Below are positions 38,070 to 50,630 of a stretch of DNA of 64,000 bases, one piece after another. The stretch is from Pezizomycotina sp. ARF18 (taxonomy: Eukaryota > Ascomycota). The notes beneath the pieces are model-generated. The model was not told the DNA's origin. It was given only the letters and a program-made list of their open reading frames with translations, and did not search any database. Every line of letters begins with the position of its first letter. Within the stretch, counting starts at the first letter, position 1. The stretch is taken from the NCBI GenBank assembly GCA_002224055.1, contig AZLU01000001.1, forward strand, positions 920,766 to 984,765, read 5' to 3'. A program made the translations under genes and the position numbers.

Positions 38070-40294
38070 TTACATTGGGAACATCGCTAAACAGGTTTCG
38101 CACATAAACGCAGGCATAGACAAAAAGTTATTATACGCTTCCCCAGGTCTCGGCCCGTGAACCTCATCCTTCGGTCCCATACCAATCACGTTCGGCGCCA
38201 CTTCTCCGTACCGAACTTCCACGTCACCGAACAACCTGACGAGGTGGTCGACCATAGCATTCGACGCCTCGTTCGGTGATAGGGGGCTACTACTGCCCGT
38301 ACCGGCCGTCGTATCACCGCCTTGCATCCGCAGGGCGCGCGACATCTCCAGTGGCGAAAGGCTGACTTTCCTCCCCAGCTTCCAGAAGCCCCAGAATAAA
38401 CTAGCCGTGCACGCCACGGCGGAAAGCATGAGGAGGATAGCGACGGCGAGGATGCCTTTGCTGCCGTTTTACACTTCGCGGGTGGAGCGGTACTGGTCCG
38501 GGTATTGTTTGCTGTCGGCGCCTATGGAGCTGACCCACTCGATGCTGTTGGGATCTTGGTCGACTACGGAGGTCGAGTGCGCCGCGAAGACGGAGTAGTG
38601 GAAACGAGAGCTGCCTGATGGAGTCCCAGACTGAACCCATGGGGTCGTTCGTGGTGAAGTTGCAGAGGCCTGTGTTCTGGAAGCCGAAGCGGTAGGTCGT
38701 GTACGGACTCAATACGGTTCCCTCGGCGGCTGCGGTTTCCGGGTCTACGACGTCGAAGGAGGCGGAGAGGGTGGAGTTTAGCATTTTGTAAAATCCTCCA
38801 TGACTTCTTCCATGTTGTCGGGTTCCCTAATCTCTTTACGACGGGATCCACGCTGATCTTATCGAGCCAGTCGAAGGCACCCGGAGGGTCTGCGTTAAAC
38901 GACAGTGAGTTGTTATCGAACTAAGCCGACCAATCGCTGGGCATGTCCCAGCTGTGAGTAAGCACCGTCGCTTTCGCCAGCTTATACCGTCCTTCGACCG
39001 TGTTTGCGACGTTTTGCCAATTGCGGTGGAGCGCGAGGTCGTTGTCGAAGTCGTCCAAGCCCCACAGAAAGCTCTGTAAACGTATGCAGCATTTCTTCCC
39101 ACTGGCCACTCTGAGGATTCGTCATCCGAACGAGACCAGCATGCCAACCAGCGCGGACGGATGGTGCACTTCCTCCTGTGAATCTGGGTGAGATCACACG
39201 CGGCGTTTTGCTTCCACTGGACGTCAATATCGAGGTCCCAGAACGAGTTGTTGTGGTTGAAAGAGACGCTGTAGTACCGATCAGAGACGGGAGCGTCTGT
39301 GAGGTTAACAAAAGTGATGGGCTCGCAGGATATATCGAAGCCGATCGTCGGGAACATCCCCGCGCACTGCGAAAACGGGCGGTTATCCCCTGCGGGCCGA
39401 CAGTTCGTTACGTTCGCCATGATATTTGAGCCCCGGTTGAAGCTGTTCCAAGTATTTACGGCTACTAAAGACGGCATGGAAGAGCTGGAACCTTTGAGTC
39501 TGGGAAAACTAGTCGCGAAGGGTGCCTGAAGCGCAGGTTCTTCTTGTGGATGTGGGCTAGATCGTAATCCGCCTTCGCAGCCTTAGCGAAGGGGCTAGAT
39601 GCAGCCCTGATTGTGCTGGACTTTTGCAGCATGGGTCCGGCCACGCCAAAAAGCGTGTACACCACGCTGCAGAAAAACAGCCAGTTAAAAAGCTTGATGT
39701 TCTTAACTATCGTGCCGACGCTGCGGCCAGCCTCGTAGTTGAGGTGTAGCCGCTTGAGAGTCCTCCCGCGGAGTGCGTCCACCCACCAGTATATGGTGAG
39801 CGCTTCGACGAACGCGAACGCCAGCAACTTGCCGGTGATGAACATCAAAAGCGAGATCCAGATGTTGACGGTCATGGGTAGCGTCACGTCTCTCGGTTTG
39901 ATCAGGTATTTGCCGTGGGACTTGGGCTTGTGCAGGCCGGCGTAGTGGTAGCGGAGGACGCACCATGTGTCGTAATCCTCTCCGTCGGAGAATGTGACGA
40001 TGGAAATCTGGCCGAGGCAGATTAAGATGACAGATGAGGCCGTCGCGCTGATCGTGGGGAACCTTTTCATGTGGCCGGGTACCCATTCGCGACGGCCATC
40101 TGGACGAGGGTTATCGCCAGCAGTGTCGATTTCGTGGACGTACGGGCGTGGAGATTTCTCTATATTGACAGGGTGTTCTCGTTAGTTTCTAGAGATCATA
40201 GATTTTATATGCACCATCGGGGAGGTTACTAACCATTGCTTACATCTCCATCGCTGGATCTGTCGACACTGATGCGACTATTCCTGGTATCCAT
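38070..40294 (-). CDS. Large fungal membrane protein with ectodomain
   Basis: Minus-strand gene starting at ATG 40294 (MDTRNSRISVDRSSDGD, then an intron with a GTAAGC donor). The cytosolic start leads into hydrophobic segments ATASSVILICLGQISIV, VNIWISLLMFITGKLLAFAF and NWLFFCSVVYTLFGVAG, with WWVDALRGRTLKRLHLNYEAG between the second and third. A long polar part with potential N-glycosylation sites and cysteines follows (NVTNCRPAGDNRPFSQC, ISCEPITFVNLTDAP, YSVSFNHNNSFWDLDIDVQW, TTYRFGFQNTGLCNFTTND). A last membrane segment (GILAVAILLMLSAVACTASL) precedes a short cytosolic tail with LVRLFGDVEVRYGEVAPNVI, stop at 38070. This layout matches uncharacterised ascomycete plasma-membrane proteins whose loop carries an R/L-G-x-T-L-x-x-L-H motif; no function known to me. 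Several frame slips, including near 39490 and 39140. Confidence 0.6.
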
Positions 40295-42306
40295 AGCTTT
40301 TTGCTAGTAATTGGAAGAATCTGTATACTTATGAAACAGAAAAGACCCTTTCGTAGGCAAAAAGCTCTAGACTTCTACGTCCTTGGGAAAATGAAGAACG
40401 ATAGAAGGGACGCCATACCGTCTCTTTATAGCTGGACTGACAATGACTCTCGAAAAACATATTCGCCTTAAAAAAAAAAAGCTTTACCGCGAAATCGGGC
40501 CTCCCGATTAAACGCGCTCGATTCGATCTCATCTGGCCCTCGTGGTACCAGGTTTTGTGTGACTTAAAGCTTATTTCAGCAAGGATTCCCTGCAAAAACA
40601 ACGATACGACTAAAAAGGGCCTTGATATTCTAGACCTGCCTGGTTTTCTCGCCTAAAAGAGACATAGTGTTTATTCGGTATTTCGCCATACATTTTGAAT
40701 AGGGCTGCTTGTACATGTTCGTTCAATAGCGATATCTTCCTTTGAAGATCATACTCGCTACTTAATCGAGCGAAAGGACTTCTTTTGCCTTGCAAGCGCC
40801 AAAAATAAAAAAAGTCCCGATCCAGCGGGTTCGAGAATGGCTTGGCGTGTAAATAGCTGGGAAGATGGGAGAATGCATCCGGATGCGTCGATGGGTAAAT
40901 GCCAGCTGGCACATGGAGAAATTTTAGAAATCCCATAGTAAAGGCCCAGGCCTCTGCCGGTGAACACAAGGGGATTAGGAGATTTCTCCATAGCGAATAT
41001 TTTTATTGACACTCTTGACACTTGCCGCTCGTTCTTACAAGAAAATACGCGAGTATACACAAGACTCTAAAGAAAGCTTATCAAGCTAAGAGAAAACAGG
41101 TCGGTACTAAGCCTGGATAGGGGTTTCCTTTTACGCGGGAGTACTCAGGAAGGAAAGGATTTGCAATAGAAGTGCATCCTCCCCTATATAGAGGAGATTT
41201 ACTTGGTTAGATTTGTCTTGCTGTCTATGGAACGCGACAGATAATTTGCGAGGCCGTTCCCTTCCAAACAGGTATTTCTACTCCAAATTCTTCCACGAAG
41301 ATACTTCTCTTGGGAGATTCCTACGATAGTTCCTCGTTATTGCATTTTCTTGCGTCGATCGACTATATGAACGTCCTTGGGCACGTCGCTTAATTTCGAT
41401 CTTGAATGTTATGAATGGTAGATGATATGCTTTTTATTAACCGTCTTTTTCAGTGCTAGGTCAATTAAGTTGTCCTCAAATCCTATTTATAAGTATAAGT
41501 ATAAATGATATATCTATATATATCCAGATATTTAAATTGAGCCGAATGCAACGATAAATGCTATGTATTCTTTCTCATCGCCCGATTAAAATGTAACATC
41601 CCTTCTTACTAGCCTAAACCAACATTGGAAATGATCTCGATCGTGGAAGATATCCTCTAGGATATGTGGATATATATATATTGGAGTGGGAGAAGAGGTG
41701 GGGGAGAAAGTGTATGAGAAGCGGTCATTTCCTTATATTAGTATGTATACGCGTTGCCCGCCTTCAAAGTGTAGTCTATTTCTATAAGACTTTGCGTAGA
41801 TAAGAGCGTATATTTATAGTTCTTCCACAGGTATTAATCAATGTATATAATATTTATATGGCTTTAAAGATCGAAGATAAGTACAAAAGCCATGTCTAGT
41901 TCAGAGGTTTCCGAAGAACTGAGGTGGATTCATTTCTACACCCGAGTATATATATATTTTTCGTTAAATATAAATACAAAAATGCAATATACTAGCCAGC
42001 TACAGGTCGAAGCTATACGGCGTATAGCCATAGAAGGGTTTATAGAACAGAAACATGTACAAAGAAGAATAGAATACAAAAAGCCTATTTGAGTAACTAT
42101 AGGGTCCTTGAAAATAAATAACTATATACTTGGTTCAACAAATGAAAGGTAACAAAGAGAGAAAAACCCGATAAATGCCGGAGAAATGAACGAAAAACTG
42201 AAACCAAGTTTTCTTTTTTTACAGGAGATAAAACCAAAAAGATCTAAGCTAAAGAATATGGAATGATAATGTTGCAATTGAAATAGAAAGAACAGCATGA
42301 ATCTAG
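40295..42306. other. Intergenic
   Basis: Promoter side of the minus-strand membrane protein and 3' side of the MHYT gene. A 119-codon open frame on the minus strand at 40610-40966 (for example FLKFLHVPAGIYPSTHPDAF) has no recognised family and I cannot support it as a gene. Short TA-rich tracts lie near 41510-41530 and 41680. Confidence 0.45.
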
Positions 42307-44948
42307 TTACATCTTCCCCTGCAGAGTGAGCGACATAACCTCTGAGCCCACGTCGTTGATTCACCCTGAGCATCCCCAACTCCGAATCGCCAATGCTCCC
42401 GTAAGTATCCGTAGCACCTTGACCGTTGCTGTTGCTAGTACCGCCGCTACCCGGTCGCCTTCCGCTCAACCTTTGCACGCCCATCTTCCTCGAGGAAAGC
42501 ATGTTGCCAATCGAGAATCCTCCCATACCATCCTCGAAATCGCCGCCTCCAGGACCTCCCCAAACTCCTCCTGGGACCGCCTAGCCAAGAAATGATGGTC
42601 GGGCGAAGTAGAAAAGCACCGCTGCCGGGTGTAGAAGAACCTCAGTGGTTCCAGCTTGAAGTTACTCGTCATGTACCCCTCGACGAAGATGGTAGTTCAA
42701 CCCGGAAGATGATCATGCTCGCTAGATCCGCCTTTGCTGCAAAGCTTCGACCTTCTCGTCGAAGAGCGGAGTCGAAGGCGTGGCCTCCGACCCTCTCCGC
42801 GAAGAAAACGACGTCTGTATGTGGCGGCAGGGTATTTCGAATGTAGCCCTGACGAGCCTCGCGTCGAGGATGAACCTGTCCTTGTATTTCTGGATCATAC
42901 CTTGTAGCGACATCTGGAAGTGAACCATGAAGGCTTGCTCCTCGTGATCTTTCGTCGGCGTTTCCTTATTTCGATCGTGAAGGAAGCTTTCGTTGCGGAG
43001 CTTTTGGATGATTTCGGTGACCGTGAGTCCTTCCATCTTGGCTAGATACCTCGCATGTTTCCTCGGTAAGGAAGCGATCGGCATCGGGAACGAAGGGATA
43101 AGGTCTCTCGCTTCGTTTAGAACCACAATGCTGGTAGCTCCGTGGTGTGCTTCTGAGTGGCGAAGCAGCCGATGTGTACTCCCGGTTCTAGAATAGCTTC
43201 GTCGTCCTTCGATAGTTGCCTCTGTATCGTATCCAAGTGGACGCGTAGTTGATCCGAAGAAACTTGAAGAGGCTTTGCGGCCGCATCGAGAACAAGGTTG
43301 ACGGGACCGAAGCGGAAACCGTTGGCTTGGAGATTCAAAGTCTGCTGCTTGTTGACTTTTCTACAGACGATCAGAGTATGGCCCTTGCCAGTCTTCTTCT
43401 GAAATCTACTGGCTTTTGTAAGAGTAGCGGGTGCGTTTGTGAGACCCGTAGTTGCACCAACTCCGGTCGTGATCAAATCTTCGTACAAGACGCCAAATTC
43501 TTCAAGCGGTAATCGTAAGCGCTGCGAAAGATTATGCGCGCAACGCAGAACATTTCCCTAAACAAAAGCCCGATGTCCGTGTTACGCTTCAATGACTTAG
43601 TAGCGGTGATGTGCTGCTGCATCACCTCGATCTGCTCCTTGACTGCCTCCCAGTACCGAGAAGTGCGATAGAGCCATTGGAATACCGGATGCACACGAGA
43701 AAACTCATCCTCGAAGGCCGCAAATACTTTAGCCTGATCGCAATCAAGTATGGTTTCGCTTGGGATAAAGCCATCGGTAGTGACGAGCAAGCGACCATCG
43801 TTGTCAAAGATGACAGACGAGAGAACGATATTCTCAGAGTTTTGATTGAGCTTGCGGTTTTTGGTGCCAATATAGATCGCAAAGGCAATCAGGAAAGCGC
43901 ATGCTGCGACGCTCTGTACATAAGCATGGGAGCTCGTGGTTAGTGATGCCCAATAACTGAAGAATGAATATTGCTCTCGGGAATCACTTACAAAAACGAG
44001 GACCATGATGATAATTTGATTACGGCTCAGAACATGGTTGATAGTGTTAGAGCTTCGAAGCCTGTAGCTGGTACCCGTCGCAGCAACCCAGTGCATGCCA
44101 GATACGGCAGCGGCAAGAACGAAAGAGCAAACCAAACGTTTCGGAAACGATCCCTCCCAGCGGGATCTAAGTATGAAAAAGATAACAAGAGCAGAAACGC
44201 TTGCTGCAACTGCGATGACCACCGATCCGACAACGTGGGCGATCCTGTAAACCGATGTGTAATTTGCAACACCAAATTGTCCCTGGGCGAAAATTAAAGC
44301 TTATATTAGAATATATGAAATAATGTAAATCAAAATATGCAATATCTCCGAATTTTTTTAGGAGGATTATCAAGTTAACTTACAGCGTAATGCATCGCAC
44401 ATATAGCTATGCCAGCTAAGGCACCACCCAAACCAACTTGAATCTTGCTGACCTCTTTCTCTTCATTTGCGCCGGCAAAGAAAAAGGCCACAGAAAGCAC
44501 GATAATCGGAGTGAAGAATGATACAGCTGTGAAAGCCGGGCTGTACATCAACTGGTGATCAGGGTTGCCATGGTCAAGAATTATAGCCTGGTTGCCAATG
44601 AAGTGCATGCTCCACATCGCAATAGCTCCCATCGACACAGATGATGCACCTAATAGAAACCTAACGAACAAGGGGAGAAACCCTTTTATCAGTAAACCTC
44701 CTTCTCTATGAATATATAAACGATATTACAACAAGTGCCAATTGTTGAACGAACCAGTTAAGTCCTCCTCGACCAGCTGTTCTTCTGTTCAGGAGCTCTA
44801 ATGTCGTGAGAGAGCCTAATACCGAAACAAAGTAGGATAAAACGACGATTCCAACACGTATCTGTTGGGAAGCTATCTCCCCAGTCTCTAACGTCGTACC
44901 ATTTGTGCCCGCCATATTGTCGAACGTTGAAAGCTCTATCACTTTCAC
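42307..44948 (-). CDS. MHYT-domain membrane sensor-like protein
   Basis: Minus-strand gene. The N-terminal half is a multi-pass membrane unit with the paired motifs that define the MHYT domain: MWSMHFIGNQA, AICAMHYA and GMHWVAATGTSYRL, each within hydrophobic helices (VGIVVLSYFVSVLGSLTTLE, VVIAVAASVSALVIFFIL, SVAACAFLIAFAIYIGTKN). In bacteria MHYT units precede signalling domains and are thought to bind copper and sense a diatomic gas; in fungi their role is unknown. The soluble C-terminal half begins SSVIFDNDGRLLVTTDGFIP, has FEDEFSRVHPVFQWLYRTS, RFGPVNLVLDAAAKPLQV, SFPMPIASLPRKHARYLAKM and a Ser/Gly-rich tail, ending at about 42307. No GGDEF, EAL or kinase motif is visible. Introns interrupt near 44380-44280, 44700-44670 and 43990-43950. 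Likely start 44948; a Met about 11 codons further in is an alternative. Confidence 0.8.
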
Positions 44949-47873
44949 AAGGAGCGTTGCGTAGCAGTAGAAGCTAGACTGCTACAAGAGAAAGTAAATT
45001 AAATAGCAAGAAGGAAATGAGAGACAGGAAAGGATAGACAAAGAGAAGAAAAGAAAGAAAGCAGGGAACAAACGGCCTAGAAACCCCGATCAGCGGACTG
45101 GGAGGGAAGAAGAGTTATATAGATAAAATTGCAAAAGCATTTCCAGAATGCTTTGAAGTTCGGAGATAGATAACAGTATATAAATGGTATTCAGAATATA
45201 ATTATTATAACAAAGGAAGAAAGAAAAGATACTCTGCAGCTCTCGTAAGGCTGGCACACCCTAATCCTTTTGCAGCACTCTACCCTTAGAAAGTCCCCGC
45301 GCCACAGGCATCATAGGGGGCAATTTCGTCTAATCCGGAGAAGGGCGAAGTTGAGGTGTGTTTATTATCGGAAAGGTCGTGAAATCGAGCTCCTGTCCCT
45401 CTTTCACGTCGTAACCCTGGCTCCAACCATTCAAACCATAGGAAATAGAAAACAAATGTAGGTTATTCCCTTAGATCTTGCAGTTCTCTATACTATTGTC
45501 TTGGTTAACCGCGAATCCAACAAATACTTCCCTCCTTGGATGTATATATATAAACGAACGAGACTAGCAGGGGCATCGAGAAAACCTAAAAAAGGGATCG
45601 ACAATAAATCAATTTTACATTCGGCTAAGGGGAGAACAACCAGGATTTCGTTTTGAGAACTTCGGGGAGAGAGGCAAAATATATCAAAAGCAATTTATTC
45701 GTTTCCTGTAATAATATATTGACAAAGTTATCTTTTCTCCTATTAATTAATAATAGTAATATTAATGATTATTATTATCACGTTATCAAATTTAATCTAT
45801 ACTTACTTTTAAATGTAAACCTCCGTATCCTTACGGGCGCACGGGGCGTAAGCTTGAATCCCAAGCTCGCGTCCTCCTTCCACGGTCCACCCTTTTTTGT
45901 TTGGCGGGGCTTGACGGAGAGTGGGGCTCCAAGTCCCTCGAAAACGCTCGGTTGTCAATCATAACCTAATCTGTTCAAGGCACAAAGTAGACCCCACTGG
46001 CACCTTAATCCCCAGTACCTGGGAATTCCTTTTTTTGTTATCAATCTTGGAAGCGACTGAAACTATAAAACACCTATTAGGCTCTTAGCTGACAATATTA
46101 TTCGTCGTACACAGATAGTTAATCGAATCTGCAAGAAGATTGATACTATTGGATAATTACTTGATTTAAACTCGGATTATTAGGGAAATTATTCTTCCGA
46201 GGACTTCTTTTCGTCCGATTTAACAACGCAGCTGTGGGCGAAAACCGTACGCGACATACGTTTCATGGAATTTTATTGTCGGGTCTCTAAGGAAATTTTT
46301 GCAAAGGGATGCAGTAATTTTTATGATGCGAACAGACAGCTATCCAGTGGTATATGAAAAGGATACCCTCATTCATCATCGGAGTATATTCATTACAAGA
46401 CGCTTCGTGTCCAAGCCTTGGAAAGCAAACAACTCCTACTCACTAGATTTCGCGCGAGTGTTAACGGTGTTTTTTGGAAGCAGTCAAATTAAAATTAAAT
46501 ACAAAATTTGAATGGAGGAAACGTGATACGGACGGTGATCAGATAACAAATCAGTTAGGGCTTACGCAAATAACTACTGAAACGCTACTGGAGGCCTGAC
46601 TCGTGGCTTTTTTTTTTTTTTTTTTTTTCGTTCACTCGACCCCAAATCTTGTTGTCCTCTCCAAGCTGGCGCTTGGAGGGGTAGTAGCTATCTTGGTTCG
46701 TTCGCCTCGTTTACTTTGAGACCTTTTTTCATCGGCTCGGCGGGGCTCGGGAACCAGCGGTGGACGGGTGGACGCCCAAAACCAAGCCCCAAGCCGTCGC
46801 TAAAGCAGCCATCGGGTCAATTGACGAAATTTTAAAGCCTATGCATGGTGCCTTTTTTTTTTTTTTTTTTTTTGGTTCAATTTTTGATCCACCTGATGTT
46901 GTATTTCCGTCAGTGGCTATTGTCAACAGCGACAAAAGGGAAAGGGGATTAAAACGTCCCGTAGGCCTGAAATAATTATTCCCAAAATGGCGCTACAGCT
47001 CATTTCGACCCCGAGGGACCAAACCGTGACTGCTGCTGTATCGTGGTTATTTTCCTCTCTTCCTTGGGCCGATGGTCGCTGCTTCGGTAAATGTCCACGA
47101 AAAAGACGGAGACAATTACGCGTCAATGCCCGCTGCAATCCTAAAGGGATTCTGGGACGAAACAACTCATCGCAAGTACGACCAAGAAGAGAGGCCGGGA
47201 CTCACTAGCAATTATTCACTACACCCTCTTCGAACGCTCTGCTTTTTTCATGATTGGCCTGCTTGGTGATGAACGAACGTGATTTGCGAATAAACGTTGC
47301 CGAGCGTTTGAAAACGTTTTGAGGGTCCTTGTTTGTGGATCTTTATATTGCGGTGTGGGTTCGGACTCCGGAGCAGGATGAAAAAAAAAGAAGGGGCCTC
47401 CCCGATAGAAAAAGGAGAAATAAGTAAATAGTCCCTCATCAAAAAAAATTATCACCCAATAAATCAATATTTATATACAAAAAATAAGATTCTCTGTCAA
47501 ATGCTCCCTTTTCTTCTCAAGGCAGTCAACGTGAATATTGAAAGAAGTGAGCTATTTGCAGGGAACCGTACAATAAAGATCAATATATAGGAAACTTCCA
47601 CTCAATCAAAAAATGTTTATTGTTTGCAATTTTATTGTGTGTGATAGCCGGTAGGTAGGTAGGTGGTACTATATCGTCGCGGTTTGCCTAGTGGTATTAA
47701 TCGTTGACCGTTTTTACTATTAATCTATTTGACGACAGCGATCATCCGATACACAAAAACTTCAGATGAAAAAAAAAGGAAAATGAATATAGTATATCTT
47801 ATTCCCTATCCAGACTTTTGATACTGTAGATCTTCCAAGCTTGTGAGACATCCAAAAACCATGGATCCGGTTC
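44949..47873. other. Intergenic, upstream of MHYT gene
   Basis: No gene supported. Contains two T21 tracts (46608-46628 and 46853-46873), a GC-richer patch at 45835-45915, and a short open stretch at about 47060-47260 (VAASVNVHEKDGDNYASMPA, AAILKGFWDETTH) with some coding flavour but no recognised family. A GGTA tetranucleotide run lies at about 47650. Confidence 0.45.
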
Positions 47874-47879
47874 CTCAGG

Positions 47880-47939
47880 CACGCGGTGGCCAAAAAAAGT
47901 TGCGCACTTTTGAAAATCCCAGCTTGGCGCCCACCATAC
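47880..47939 (+). repeat. Left terminal inverted repeat
   Basis: Starts CACGCGGTGGCC and ends in CACCATAC. It matches the reverse complement of 49227-49286 with small length differences in the A run and a GCGCC/GCGCCC step. Confidence 0.9.
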
Positions 47940-47969
47940 CACACAAAAAATACATCTGCCATCAACACC

Positions 47970-49220
47970 ATGGCACGCAGAACGCGTTCAACAGCCCGGC
48001 GAACCAGCCGCCGCTCTGGCCGGCGTACACGCCCTTTAACTCCGCCAAACATCAAGGCCCCCCCTTAGAACTAGCACCAGCGTACGCTTACAAATCTACT
48101 CCGCAAAAAACCGCGTTCCTAACAGAATATATCGTCGCGTCGCAATATAATCTACCTATACGCGACCGTAATACTAGCCGATTAGTCACCGTCACTAGTT
48201 TATATCAAAAATATAAGCTAGCGCGGCGTACTAGCATTTATATAATAAAAAATAATTACGTACGACGTCTTACTAATGACCCGACGCGTTTAGACCGATG
48301 CGTTAGGCCACGCAAGCTGTCGAAGGCCCAGCTTAATACGATAGAAGAACTACTTATAGACGAAGGCTATAAAGCACGTCGTCTAATATAGGACGGGCTA
48401 GCACTTAAGGCCTACATTAAAGGCGTATCAATACGTATAGTACGGAGGCGTATAGCCAAAAGGTACTAGCGGCGCTATATAGCCTACCGGAAGTAGTAGA
48501 AGCCCGACGATATATAATATAAGCGGCTAGTTCTAGCCCACTAGTAGCTAGCACGCCTACCTACGCTAGAGTACTAGAAACGGGTCCGTTTTAATAACGA
48601 ATCTTACTTTAGCTATACGCTAAAGAATAAGGTACGCGTATCGCGGAGGCCTAGCGAGCGCTACTATAGTAATTATATATAAGACGTTAAAGTACGTAAC
48701 GATAAGAACGATCTAACGCCTAAATTTCACGTATAGGCCGCGGTAGGTTAGAATTTAAGTCGTATCTTATATATTATAATATATTAACTAATAAAAACGG
48801 TAAAATAACGTTAAAATGCTACCGCGATTAAATATTAGAGCTAGTAGTCGGTAAATAGCTACACGATGGTTAGGATTTTATATTAGAAGAGGATAATAAT
48901 AGTATATACGGCGGTATAAGCATAAATAATATATCATATAGTAGAAGCGGGATAATAGGCTACAGTATATATTTAATACGCCGTATAGCCCGGATTTATT
49001 ACCTATTAAGAATATATAGTAAAAACCTAAGTCGAAGGTACGTAAGCGGGGGCATTTTAACCTTAAATTATTAAAATTAGCTATTAATAAAGGTTAGGCC
49101 GGCTTACAGCAGAAATCCATTAATAAATGGGTCCTAAGCATGCCTAAGCGCCTATAAGAGGTTATTAATCGTAATAGTATAATAATAAGGTTTAATATAT
49201 ATAATTTATATATATAATTT
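47970..49220 (+). pseudogene. Mariner-type transposase, inactivated
   Basis: From ATG 47970 (MARRTRSTARRTSRRSGRR), a basic start, a slip at a C7 run, then a helix-turn-helix region (LVTVTSLYQKYKLARRTSIY, KLSKAQLNTIEELLIDEGYK). Open until about 48390; beyond this, TAA and TAG codons replace Gln and Trp. The catalytic region is still readable: RFNNESYFSY stands where the family has RFSDE-H-FGYG, so the first catalytic Asp has become Asn by a G-to-A change. EEDNNS stands where the family has EEDGDSGHG. The end resembles AINKGWAGLQQKSINKWV and SMPKRLQEVIN. All three kinds of change (CAA/CAG to stop, TGG to TAG, GAC/AGT to AAC/AAT) fit RIP. Confidence 0.85.
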
Positions 49221-49226
49221 TTGTGT

Positions 49227-49286
49227 GTATGGTGGCGCCAAGCTGGGATTTTCAAAAGTGCGCAACTTTTTTTTAGCCACCGCGTG
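49227..49286 (-). repeat. Right terminal inverted repeat
   Basis: Mirror of the left end of the transposon, ending GCCACCGCGTG. Confidence 0.9.
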
Positions 49287-50630
49287 CTCAGGGATTACAG
49301 TTCGTTAATTCTTTAACTCTTCGGGTATTCCAGAGATTATAGTATTCGAAAAATATTCTCTCTGTATTCCATTCGCTATGCTCGTATCGGTTGACGCAAG
49401 CAAGCTTTCAAATTAGCCTGAAATCAAGCTCGTGAAGCTGTTGTATAATTTAATGTTCAAATATCGCCGGACAAAATTCTTGACTGCTGGATGTCTCTGT
49501 ACTACGAAACAAGTGTTCGCCGTGTTACACAATATTTCATCGCTGATCGAATGGGGAAATAACAGCTTAAAATACGCAGTTGGTACGAACTTTCTTACAC
49601 CTTAAGCAGCACTGTGCACATGTCCATGTCGTACGATCATTGGAGTGTATATTAGATAACATGGGAAAGCTTGCGCGTACCAACATCTTTATGATACACT
49701 ATAATATTCTTGAACCATAAATGAGCTCTATTCCAGTTGGTACTAATGAGAGTGTCCTTATAACAATTGATCTACTCTAATCGCTAGAGTTAAAAAACTA
49801 AATCGAATTGATCCTAATATTCCCTGTCTGGTGGAGATTGCCGATCTCTGGCGTATGGCGTGTACCGGGCCGCTTCCGCTACTTTAGAGCTTTTATAGTT
49901 ATACCAACTACGTGTATCTATAGCATCTTTCAGGTTAGGAAATATATTTTAGTCTAAGTTGGTTTGAAAATGTTGGCCGAGCAGTGGCGCTCCTAGCGGG
50001 CTTAGATATTCGAATTTCGGGCGACAAACCGGTGAACTACTATTACATTAAAATGGAAAAGCAGTAATCAAGCAACACCTAGTACCTTGTACATAACGCC
50101 ACTCTGTTCGGCATTCATGTCGTAAGTGCTATAACGACCGGGAAAAGGGAAGCTATAACAGCTACAAGTTTCTGAGTATATTGGAAGCTGAGCTAAGTCT
50201 GCTAGATTCTGGAACAGTACTATGAATTCTACGAGAGGCGTCCAATATGCTACCGTGTGTTTTTGTAGTTTGCATTAATATCCATGAGTAGGGACTTATT
50301 TTGTAAGCTAGAATATTGATTGGATCACGGTGCTAGGTTCCAATCGGTTTTCAACGGAGGTTACTGGCACGAGAGTATCAAAGCAATGTGATGGACCAGG
50401 TATAACCCGATCGTTCTAGATTAAGTCTCTTTTAGGAGGTAGCGTATGCACGGTTGTATTCCCGAACCTTCCGTGATACATATCCCCCTTTTCTCGTTAT
50501 TCCTTCAAAAAATACAAGAGCGAGATCAAGTAGGAAAAATACTCGTGATAGGTATTGTGCCTTCGGCGTTTTCGAAAGTTTCACGTTATAGTACTAGAAT
50601 CAACTTAAATACAGTATAGCTCCTAGTTAG

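Larger units (their letters stand above)
47880..49286 (+). mobile_element. Tc1/mariner-like DNA transposon, RIP-decayed
   Basis: Terminal inverted repeats of about 60 bases (47880-47939 and 49227-49286) begin CACGCGGTGG and share blocks such as AAAGTTGCGCACTTTTGA with a few differences. Total length 1407 bases, usual for a fungal mariner-type element. The internal transposase is in the IS630/Tc1/mariner DDE family. The flanks carry the same six bases, CTCAGG, at 47874-47879 and 49287-49292, rather than the TA expected for this superfamily. A single copy is seen in the window. Confidence 0.85.

Noticed and set aside
40610-40969. 119-codon minus-strand frame
   Set aside because: No known motif and no intron signals; not enough to call a gene.
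46987-47269. Overlapping open frames with some coding flavour
   Set aside because: Two frames are equally plausible and neither resembles a known family; left in the intergenic note.
47681-47710. tRNA-like A box (GCCTAGTGG)
   Set aside because: No matching B box, acceptor stem or anticodon arm follows at the required distance.
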